The notes under the pieces are model-generated. The model saw only the letters and a list, made by a program, of their open reading frames with translations. It ran no database searches and had not been told where the DNA came from. Position numbers and translations under genes: made by a program. DNA of 64,000 nucleotides from Albula goreensis (lineage: Eukaryota; Chordata; Actinopteri; Albuliformes; Albulidae): positions 23,321,332-23,385,331 of the forward strand of contig CM040746.1 of NCBI GenBank assembly GCA_022829145.1. Reading direction: 5' to 3'. How positions within the stretch are numbered: position 1 is the first letter of the stretch; the number at the start of each line of letters is the position of its first letter. Shown in pieces: positions 54,267 through 64,000 of the stretch.

Positions 54267-56532
54267 CTGCAGTAGGATTTTGCGTATTTAAGCTTGTCAT
54301 TGTTGTAAGATGTTGTCATCCTTCACCTTGGGGAAAAATAAAAAAACTAAAAAATGAAGAGGGAAAATGATTACGTCTTTCACAAATCTGGCCATGGAGT
54401 TTATGCAAAAAAAAAAATTACAATAATTAACAAGCTAAACCTCACATCCATTGAAACAGTTGCCAGTGGAGGGGACTTATTAAGTGCAACCTGGGGTTTT
54501 CCCAAATGTCATTAGAATTTTTACGGACAGTTGAGACCAAAATTTAACTATTTGGTCATGCAAAAAATTGTTATATCTAGCATCAGAAAAGGGATCCATA
54601 CAAAGAAAAGAATGTTATACTTAACTTGAACAAAATTGAATAGTTTTTGTTTCAGTAGACATCCTAAAGTTTATCTGAAAGAGATTAGATTATCTTTAAG
54701 TTTTCACAATTTTAATTAAACCAAAGAAACTCATTAGTAAAACATTTTGGATGTTGGGGGAACATTGGGGAATTTTACTCTTGCCCTCAACAAAATACAG
54801 TATAACCATATTTAAAACACATCCCTTTATAATTAGACAGAAAGAAAGAGAAAAATGTGGCAACAAAGATGGAAATAAGACAATACAATACATTTTGTTT
54901 TACAGGCATCCCCATGGATTGCCCTCAAAAATCTGGATAAAGAAGTTGAATCAAATCCTCATTTCTTCCATCATCAATTTTCTGGAATTCATTTCGATTT
55001 GGAATAGTCTGCTCTTAATTATTCATTTTTCCCTGTCATTTGTATGAGATGAGTGTTTTCACCAGTTTTCTTGAAAAGCTCATGAGTTACTGCCAAAGAA
55101 TGGTTGCTTATCTGAACAAGAAATGCTTCATTTTTGTCAAATCTACAAATAAACTGAGTTCGATTTATGCAGCAAATAATTTGAGCAAGGATAAATGATT
55201 AGAAAACATGTTCACTTGCCAGGAGCCTTATTTATAAAATCTTCACTTACATTGGTAACTAGGTAATTACACATGTAAATGTGCATGTGCAAAAAAAAAG
55301 AGAAAAGTTTCATAAACATTGCATTCATTTGTCCTGCATATGCACCATTTATACATGAGGCCCCATCAGATGAAAACTCTTATCTCAGTGGTTCTGATAT
55401 GCATGGCAAGCAAAAATTCAAGCTTCAGATGGAGTAAAACATATTTCCCACTCTGATTGCTTCAGTCCAGTTATGTGGATCATTAAGGTGGGCTTTTGAA
55501 AACAAAGGTAAACAATTTGGGCCAGCCCTGCCCATCATGAATCTGACAAACTTTGTACATTTTTTCAGCAGTTCTATATGCATGTCATACATAAAAAAAT
55601 AAGTCTGATTAATAAAGTCATGCTTCTAAGTCTAAACAATAAATGGGGGTCTACAGGTTTCTCTCACCTAAAGGCATTGTTCAAGATTCAATCAGAAGGA
55701 CATGGCAGAACATGAGAATTACAGCAGGGTAGCAAAGTGGATAACCATTACTCAGTAAGAAGAGCAAGAATGAACTCTTCAACTGTCCAAAAAGAATCCT
55801 GATGATCCTCCAGGGTTTTGCAGACAAATTAGGGTTATACAGTTAAATAATTCCAATTGGGACATATATTGATTCTGCAAAATAATGATTCCATGTGGTT
55901 GATGTTGCAAGCTTTTTGGTTTTCGGGCAATATATTGGTATGTTGCTGAATTTGCTTGAGAATGCAACACAATATAGCTTAAGGTTAGACAGCTTACTTA
56001 GGTAAATTAAAAGCTCTTGAAAGAACATTTTGGCTGCATGCTTCTGTCCAGCTGCTTTTTCACAACTGAGAGGCTCCGCTTAAGAAATGTGAAAAAAAGA
56101 GAAGAGTAATTTTAATGAGGTCAAAAGTTGTGATCAAATTCAAATGAATTCACTCTCTTAATTGGCTGGTATTTCTGCTGGAACTATTGTGAATTTGTGA
56201 ATGAAAGTACTGCCATTCCACTAGAGTATCTGTCAAGCCTTTGCATCTGCCCTTGACTTGTGATGATGATGTATTCAAAGAAAAAACAATTATACATCTG
56301 AAATGAAGACTCAGAAAAGTGGATTGCTGTGTACAGTTTAAACATTGTTTGCACACTTTGGCATGGTAAGCCATGTATAAAATAGCTTTACATAAAACAG
56401 GAGGCCTGATGATGAGATTCTGAACATCATCTCTTTTGAGAAAAAGACAAGACATTGATGTTGTGAAGTAGTGAAGCAAAGCAGGATTGCAGGACATTGT
56501 TAGATGAAGAATTACCCTCAGCACAGTTACAT

Positions 56533-56534
<2 letters not shown>
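54264..56534. other. Unique non-coding stretch, no gene seen
   Basis: AT-rich with no recognisable gene or transposon. Confidence 0.5.

Positions 56535-56569
<35 letters not shown>
56535..56569. repeat. (AC)17 microsatellite
   Basis: 35 bases of uninterrupted AC. A 138-codon frame on the minus strand passes through it and is an artefact. Confidence 0.97.
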
Positions 56570-56571
<2 letters not shown>

Positions 56572-57399
56572 ATTATACTGTGATTATGCACATTACAAAT
56601 TGAAACATCAAAAACAATTATGTTTAGATTTGGCTGAATGAACAAAAGAACTGTCTGAAATATAGAGGTACCAAACAAGCACCTTCATACATGTAAACAT
56701 ACTGCAACCTCTATAAAAACCCTCTGTGTACTTATTTCGAAGAAAGTATGCACTGAATTTCTGATACCACCCACAACCAAAGTATATACCATAGTGATAA
56801 AACACAGCTTTAATAGTCTTGCTTGTAGCTCCTCATCCCCAGAAGTTAATTAGCAACAGTCACAGCTGTCTGATATCTTTTTTTGACACATTCTGACTTT
56901 ATTGTTTGTCTCTAGTTTTAATGAGAACTATGTGTGCTGTTAACAGAACTGGTGTTGTAGTTTTTGTCTGCAATAGAAAGGGTTTTGTTCTAATTAACTG
57001 TGTGGAAATGTTTGATAAAACTGTGACAATAAGCAGTTGTGTAATAGGAGAATTCTAAGGCCTCCTGATAAGCCTATTTTTATGGACAGAAATTGAATTT
57101 CTATGTCAGGAAGCCTCATCTTAGACAGTAGCATATCTGAGCATGCCTGTGGACTAAATTTGTGAAGTATTCCTCATGGAAGAATAAAATATGCTAATGG
57201 AGGAGGCCACATGTGTGAATAAACATAGTCACAATAAAATATGTTTTCTGCCTATGTTTTATTGTTGTCATGAAATAATATTATTAATTCTGGTGACATC
57301 AATGTAATTTTACCAAAGTGGTGAGAAGGAGCAAAGGCTGAAAAGCATGGTGGGCAAATGTGTGCTACAGATAGGCTCTTGCTTTATAAAAAACATTTT
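56570..57399. other. Unique non-coding stretch, nothing recognised
   Basis: No gene or repeat recognised. Confidence 0.5.
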
Positions 57400-57977
57400 G
57401 GTAACACTTTCAATGATGCAATATAGCTGCATTTATAGTGCCTTATAATGCATTTATAATGAACTTTGAACACTGCTATAACACTGCTATAACACTTTGA
57501 ACACTGCTATGATACTCATAACACGAATGGGTAATTATAAAGGCCATAGCAATGTTATATAAATCATTGCTTTGGCAAATTATTAGACTGAAGAATATAA
57601 TGTATTATATCTCTGCTTGCCTGCAAACTGTATGTTACATCTGATATAATGTATTATAATGTACACGTGCTGAGAAGACTCTATATCACAATAGGCTATA
57701 TTGTATCATAAAGGCAATGTGAAAATGGAGGTCTAGTAAATTCAAACATCACATGCAATAGACTTTCCAACAACTTGATGGGCTGGTTAGACATTCATGA
57801 GCACTTGTGGTCTGTATACAGCATATCAGAAGCTAATTATAAAATATTGTAAATGGTATTTGTAGGCTTTAAGTAACGTGACAGCATTTTGACAAGTGAC
57901 ATACAATCACTTAAAAAAGAGTTAGCTTTCTTTAATGTGAAAAAAACATGTGCACAGTCACACACATACTATTAAAC
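57400..57977 (+). mobile_element. Long inverted repeat, left arm (GGTAACACTTT-type fish element)
   Basis: Starts with GGTAACACTTT, a terminus shared by several common fish DNA-transposon repeats, followed by CCTTATAATGCATTTATAATG. The arm from about 57426 to 57977 is found again in inverse complement at 62244-62731. Shared landmarks include CTGCTTGCCTGCAAACTG, GCAATGTGAAAATGG, GTGGTCTGTATACAGC and GTGACAGCATTTTGACAAGT. No coding frame. It may be one end of a 5.3-kb element or an independent copy. Confidence 0.75.
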
Positions 57978-58082
57978 AAGTAAAGAATTACCAAAAAATT
58001 CCAGCTATTTTCAAAATTCTCTAAATGTGTGCTACCTTTTCATTTAATTAATAAAAAGTGAGATTGAAAAAATGTGCCAAAA

Positions 58083-58385
58083 TTATGAAAGCGTTATCAA
58101 GTGCATCTTAAATTTGTAGAGTCTCATCATAGCACATAATAAACAACTGGACTGAACCCCTGACCTCAGGAGTAATTGGCAGCAATTAGCCTTTTACTAC
58201 TTTTTATTCAATAAAGCCAGGTTACATTTTTTAAAACTCAAAAGTAGCCACAGAAGAAAAAATGATGAAAAGGTTATCAAGTGCATCTGAACAGCCTCAG
58301 CATAGCACATGATATACAACTGGACTGATCCCCTACATATAGGAGTTAGTAATTGGCAACAATTCACCTTTTCTTTTGATATCTT
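58083..58385 (+). repeat. Tandem duplication, two units of about 180 bp
   Basis: 58083-58207 and 58263-58385 share GTTATCAAGTGCATCT, CATAGCACAT, ACAACTGGACTGA and TAATTGGCA-CAATT blocks at a constant 180-bp offset. About 75-80% identical by eye. The unit encodes nothing. It begins about 100 bp inside the left inverted-repeat arm. Confidence 0.75.
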
Positions 58386-60410
58386 TGATTGTTTTATGGA
58401 TTTCATCCCTCACAGTAGCTCAGCACATGTTAAAAAAAGAGGAAAGTTTTTCCATCTTGTCATTCCTTTATCCCAGTGAGCGGAATACTGGGGTTGCGGC
58501 AAGGCAGAGCTCAGCTACAGGAGAAAAGCAATATATGGTGTTTCTGTAACGCTGACAGAGTCAAATGCTGACTTCATGGACTGTCCATCTTTGAAAGCAT
58601 CCAGCACTGCTTAGTAATGTTGAATGCTTCCTCAGCTGTACTTCACACGCTCTTGCACTCTTGCAAGTTGTTGGCTTTCCAGACACCACATATATTCCTG
58701 GTGCATTCCACAACACGCTCCGCCATTTCTCACCATTTTGCCTTTTTAAAAAGAAAAGTCCTCCCCATCACCAAACGACGCCCAATCAGGAGGTAAGGTA
58801 TTGCCCCAATTTCCTGTACCAGCCACCATTCCACCGCACAGTCACCATGCCACTTAATGACTGTCATAAATAGATATTTACCTGTAAAACTAGGAGGCAT
58901 TGGGATTTATGCCCTGCTCACTAACACGTGGGCACAACACATAGCAATGGCAGGTACCAGGCACCTTTCTCTTTCTCTGTTTCCAGCTGTAATTTCAGCT
59001 TATTCTGTTCCAAGACAGCTGTAGGTGATTGCTGGGAAAGACAGTAATGTGTGTTTTTGCTTGAGACCTGCATAACAGTTACACTTACAACAGCTAAAAT
59101 GTGATACATAGTAAATCATGTTAAGTGAACAATGTTTTGGTTCCTTACAGCCCTACACAAGGTAACTGTCACTATGTTGGACAAAACCATACTACTTTGG
59201 GTACCATGGAAGTGCCACTGTGTTAAATTAATTTTCACAATTTTTGTGTATTTACATTTCAACTACCTTGGCAAAAATATTGTAAATACATATCATTATA
59301 ACATACAATGGCAGAGATAAAAAAAAAATATGCCTACCTAATTAGTGATTACAGAAACTGAACGATTCAAATGCCTATTCTATACTAGCTCAGGAGTATT
59401 GTAAAGGTTAAGCTTTGTCTTACGATTATGATTAAGTTCAGACCTCGGTTTAAGGTTAGGGGTACAACATTTGTGGAATTATGTTAATGATGTGTAATCT
59501 CCCTTAAATACTTCTAATAATTATTAATAATTAACTTATGTTTATCATAACCCATGATAAAATATACAAAGTATTGAAATGTCTAATTATTTATAATGTA
59601 AAACTGGCAAACAAGCAAGTCAATGGTAAGTGTTGCCAAAACTAGTAAGTTACAATAATTAGTTAGGTAAAAAGATTTCCAACCACAGATGTTTTTGCTG
59701 CTTTTAGTTTTTTATCTATTCAACCCAATGATTTAATCGCACATAAACACAACATTCCATTAATTGCAGTAGACAAAAGGTAAAACAATGACTGCGCCAT
59801 TATTTTAAACTCAAAGTCAGTTACCTCAGCTTGAAAAAATGGTTGTAACTAAGCCTGAAATGAAATCAAATATATACAAATGAAATATTGATGCAAACTT
59901 TGAATTAAGATAAACACTGATATGTCAGACAGAACAGGGGTGGGACATTTAATGATTAAAATAATTCAAAATTACCTTGTGAATGACTTTCAGCCACACT
60001 GCAAGGAGGCATGGCAGGAGGTCTGTTCTTTTCCCCCTTGTATCCATGGCTATCCAGATTTAGTTTTGAAGAATTGAGTACTGAGGAAAGGAAATTATGA
60101 TTAGAAAGTAAGCTGAGGTCCGGCTTTCCTACTTATAACTCTCTCAAGTTTACACCACTCACTACTTTATTGCCTAAACTAAACTTCAGAACAGAACGAA
60201 GAGGTCTAGATATTGCTATTATAACTAAAGACTATAATGTTAGATACAACATAAAATATAGTTTCTTAGGTACTAACCTCTGTGAAATTACTTCTCTATA
60301 AGATATTTCCCTCCACTTTCCATAGAGGTAACTGAACTAAATTTCTCCTCCTCCAGCCCAAGATGCAAGAGCACACCCAAAAAAGAGTGCCAAATTTGTG
60401 TTCCGTTTAG
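58386..60410. other. Unique non-coding stretch, no gene seen
   Basis: No gene or repeat recognised. Slightly GC-richer between 58470 and 58860. Confidence 0.45.
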
Positions 60411-60424
60411 CTCACGTGACGTCA
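60411..60424. promoter_or_regulatory. Overlapping E-box and perfect CRE
   Basis: CTCACGTGACGTCA contains the palindromic E-box CACGTG (60413-60418; TCACGTGA is the USF/TFE-preferred form). This overlaps the palindromic cAMP response element TGACGTCA (60417-60424). Both are full consensus matches with three CpG-containing cores in a CpG-poor region. No transcription start can be shown nearby. Confidence 0.5.
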
Positions 60425-61202
60425 ATGAGATATTTTGAGCATTATTTTGAGGTAGGTTTGAAATTGAACTACCAAATTAAATTAGTTGGCTTGTTACCGT
60501 AGCAGTAGACAAACAGGAATGACATGTTTAAAGTGGGAAATGTGTAGTTTATTATGAGCTAAGAATACGTTGGACAGAAAAAAAAAAAAGTTTTGCGGAT
60601 GCAGAGGAGGGGTGTGGAGCACTTGCATGACCTGTACATGATGCAACAGACCCATGTGACAGATGTCTGTTTGTAATGGTGCTGGATACAAATGGTAAGA
60701 ATGTACGATCGTTTTACAAAGTTGTATAGTGTTTAAAAGCGGTCAATCAGCTGTAACCTTTAGGGAATATGAAAAAAAGCAGTTATTACAACATTTAACA
60801 CACTATCTATAGGTTATGTGAGGCTTTCTTTCACTGTTGCATACAGAGCTAGTCAATGTCTTCAGTAACGTTAATGTCATGGTCCTTGAATCACTGTTTA
60901 TGGTAGATTAGCCTGGATACATTTGCAGAGATTTACTTTGTCAGACAGTTCCACTTTTGTTTGTTTCAGTATTTGACAATGTACTGAAACCTATTTAACA
61001 GCAGTTAAATAGATTTGCATACTTTTCCCACATAAACCATAAAAATGTTAACTGCTCTATATTCAAATGCAAGGATGAGAACTAAGAGATATGAATTTCA
61101 TCCAACATGTATTTATTAAATGTTTTGTATTTACATAGAACATAGATCAATCGGACATAGAACAATTATCACAAAATCTGTGACTGTGTTTAGTTAAATA
61201 AA

Positions 61203-61204
<2 letters not shown>
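60425..61204. other. Unique non-coding stretch, nothing recognised
   Basis: AT-rich with an A12 run near 60580. No gene. Confidence 0.5.

Positions 61205-61246
<42 letters not shown>
61205..61246. repeat. (AAT)14 microsatellite
   Basis: 42 bases of uninterrupted AAT. Confidence 0.96.
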
Positions 61247-61399
61247 TTTACAATTCATTCCCATTTCTGACATTGAAAAGATAATTCAATGGTTCATTAT
61301 TGCATATTTTACATTCAAGTTTAATAAAGTAACAATTTCATTATTTTTGTGGCTAATTTTGATTACTTATTAAAATTTGGGGAAAAGGAGAATAATAGC

Positions 61400-62235
61400 T
61401 ACTAGTTGGCTATTGGTAGGCCTTTCAATGTTTTTTTGCCTTATGAATTTTCATAGTTAGCTTGTGTGTTTGCATTATTATTGTTGTCATCATCACTATT
61501 GTGCTTACTACTCCTTTCCTGTTTGAACTTCATCAGCTAACACGGCTACTACCAGCATGCTTTTGTTAAAGTCACACTGTCCAAGGGTGTTTTTTAATGC
61601 TAGTCTGTAGGAATTGTTGTCTTATAAACTGATGGTTTCAAAAATCAGGTGCAGAAATCAGCTTCTTGAGCTACATTTCCAATGTGCTGTCTAGGAAAAG
61701 CAACTTTGCATTGTCATTGTTGTTGCGTGCATGTTTTGTCATTCAAATTTAGTTGGTGGGGGTAGCCTAGCAATGTTGCTTGTGGTATGCAATTGGCTAG
61801 ATAGCTTGTGTTTTTGCATTGTTATTGTTGACTGTTGTGCTTAATAATCCTTTACTTTTTAAACATCATCAGCTAACAAGCTAATAACGCTACTTGAATA
61901 TAAAATATGTAACACAACAATAACAATGTAAAGTTGCTTTTCCTCAACAGTACCTCTGAAATGTAGCTCATGAAGTTGATTTTGTTAGTGGTTTTTGAAA
62001 CCGCCTGCTTATAAGAGTATAATTCCAGTACAGACATAAATTTCAACAGCATCAACAATATTGAAAAAAAAAAAAACAGCCAGATACAAAGCATGACTTT
62101 AACAAAAGCATGCAGTTAGTCGGCTTGGTAGCAGATGATGTTTAAAAAGTAAAGGAGTGTTAAGCACATCATTGATGACAACAACACTGGCCAAGGCAAA
62201 CAACATTGCTAGGCTTCCAATAGCCAGGTACTACC
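61400..62235. repeat. Imperfect 0.83-kb palindrome (foldback) with nested third copy
   Basis: Left arm about 61400-61725 and right arm about 61910-62235 are inverse complements (for example GGCTATTGGTAGGCC / GGCTTCCAATAGCC, GCATGCTTTTGTTAAAGTCA / TGACTTTAACAAAAGCATGC, GAAAAGCAACTTT / AAAGTTGCTTTTC). The centre, 61750-61895, is a further copy of the outer 150 bp of the left arm in direct orientation. No coding frame. Probably a foldback-type non-autonomous transposon with an internal duplication; I cannot name it. Confidence 0.8.
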
Positions 62236-62243
62236 TGTTGCAT

Positions 62244-62731
62244 GTTTAATAGTATGTGTGTGACTGTACACATGTTTTTTTTTTTGTTCACATTAAAGAA
62301 AGCTAACTCTTTTTATGTGTTTGTATGTCACTTGTCAAAATGCTGTCACTTTACTTAAAACCAACAAATACCAATTACAATATGTTATAATTAGCTGCTG
62401 TATACAGACCACAAGGACTTATGAATGTATAATGATGTTTTAATTTACTAGACCACCATTTTCACATTGCCTTTATGATAGAATAAAGCCTATTCTGACA
62501 TAGAGTCTTCTAAGCACATGCATGCTATAATACATTAGATTACCTGTAACATACAGTTTGCAGGCAAGCAGAGGTGTAATACATTATATCTTTCAGTCTT
62601 GTAGTTTGCCATAGCAAAGATTATATAACATTATAATGGCTGTTATAATTACCCATGAGTTGTTATGAGTGCTTATAGCAGTGTTCAAAATGCATTATAA
62701 GGTACTATGAATGCAGCGTTGGGACATTATA
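62244..62731 (-). mobile_element. Long inverted repeat, right arm (GGTAACACTTT-type element copy)
   Basis: Inverse complement of 57426-57977 over about 490 bp, with scattered indels and substitutions. The outermost GGTAACACTTT terminus is not recognisable here; similarity fades at about 62717. It starts within 10 bp of the end of the 61400-62235 palindrome, which suggests the two are parts of one composite or that one inserted next to the other. Confidence 0.72.
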
Positions 62732-64000
62732 TATAAATGATAAATGGTACATGGTAATGGATTTTGTTTCATTTCACATATCATATTGTTTTAGAAAAGT
62801 CACCATGGAGCAGGTCAGTCATTTTGTTTTTGGAAATTGCATGAATTAAAAATCAAGAAATTTGTATTGATGCTGCTCATTTTAATTCAAATTACATTGC
62901 TGTATTTGATTTTTTGAAGTAAACATAATACTAATAGTAGGTGCAACATGATAGTGCACCACATGTTATGTAGCTTATCTTCTCCCTGTATACATTTAAC
63001 CTCTCACTGTGCTTGTAAATTTAGAGGCTGGTTGATAAGACATTGATTGAGCGAGTTTGGACAGTAACATCTATTTCTCCTTGTTTCCATGTATTTTAAC
63101 AATAACCAGAAGCCATACAAAGGCCACAGGCAAATGGTTGACAACAATACAATGCTAATACAGAGCTAATGTAATCTGAAATTCTTTTATGGAGTTCCAT
63201 TGCAATTACTGTCATGAATCACATCAGCTGGGCTGAAAGTGATATTGCGTTATTGTACCTGCTTGATCTTCAGCGTTATTGTGGCACAGGACTGCATTTA
63301 CTTGTGTTAGTGAGCCAAAGTTGGCTGTCCATGGTTCTGACAGGTTCCTGTGCTGCTATTGCTGCCCTGCTCCCCACTGGACTGCTGCCTGTCACCATGG
63401 TGATGCACAGCCAGAGCTGTTCTGTGTCCAGTGTTTGATAAACCTGTCAACTTATGACTCAAGTCAGTGTTGCAAACAACAGCTTTCAAACCTTTGGAAG
63501 GTGTTAAGCTCTGTGAGGTTTTTTCCATTTTATCCTGTATTTTTGTCTTGCATCCATTAATTTTTTTATTTTTTTGCCTGGAATGTAATTTCAGTAATTT
63601 ACGTTTTATTTCAGAAATTGTGGATGGCTTTAGCAGGGTTATTTTGACAATTTTTTTGATGACCTTGTTTTGCATTGAACTTTTAACGAAATGCTTTTAC
63701 TGATTCTGCAGAGGTCTAGAAACTGATTCCCAGTACTTTGTTTTGGCTGAGCAAGAATAGAGCTGGCAATCAGACCATCCATGGCCCTTTTGAATCAAAT
63801 GATTTTCTTCAGGGAAAGATGCGTAAAATTACATAGTGGGTGGTGTTACTCCGGCATGCTTCTTCACTGCTTCGCTGTCTTAAAATGGCTTCACCAATGT
63901 TATTTGAGGTTTCAAGTTCACTCAACAGGTACCTTTATTCAAAGTAACATATAGTTCATATGTAGTTAAAAATTAATATATTTTTACAGTATAGCTGGAT
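62732..64000. other. Unique non-coding stretch to window end, no gene seen
   Basis: Frames at 63214-63438 (+), 63279-63560 (+) and 63307-63675 (-, 122 codons) overlap one another in the same moderately complex patch. None resembles a known protein. No repeat recognised. Confidence 0.45.

Overview
This window looks like non-coding DNA from a ray-finned fish, most likely a teleost. It is AT-rich, carries long pure (AC)n, (GT)n, (CT)n and (AAT)n microsatellites, and contains short non-autonomous DNA transposons of types common in fish: a hAT MITE with the CAGGGGTGTCAAACT terminus, a Tc1/mariner-type foldback element, a Tigger/pogo-like element, and an ACACTCTTA-ended MITE. Many transposons and large gaps between recognisable features argue against any bacterial or viral origin. 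The species assignment is inference; I did not recognise a specific genome.

I found no convincing protein-coding exon, rRNA, functional tRNA or known microRNA in 64 kb. The longest open frames (187, 140, 134, 131 codons) either cross repeats or resemble nothing I know. Two short frames look like transposon coding remains: a degenerate retroelement integrase-like stretch near 6.8-7.2 kb and a Tc1-like transposase scrap near 15.5-15.7 kb. The window is best read as a gene desert, a very large intron, or a long intergenic regulatory domain.

Layout: 0-13 kb holds simple repeats, one hAT MITE, an integrase-like relic, a LINE-like tail and a tRNA-derived SINE relic. 14-27 kb is mostly unique sequence with blocks of homeodomain/POU-type motifs that read like conserved non-coding elements (candidate enhancers), plus one striking CpG-dense block at 23.2-23.9 kb. 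27-34 kb is transposon-rich: two copies of an unnamed TIR repeat, the 724-bp Tc1 foldback, a Tigger-like element, and a 117-bp near-perfect hairpin. 34-54 kb alternates candidate regulatory blocks with microsatellites, an ACACTCTTA MITE, a SINE relic and a 36-bp minisatellite. 57-63 kb contains a pair of ~500-bp inverted repeats 4.3 kb apart, a 180-bp tandem duplication, an overlapping E-box/CRE, and an 0.83-kb imperfect palindrome abutting one inverted-repeat arm.

Nothing here works together as a gene system. If the regulatory reading is right, the CNE-like blocks would serve a developmental gene outside the window. All CNE calls rest on motif content alone and need cross-species alignment.
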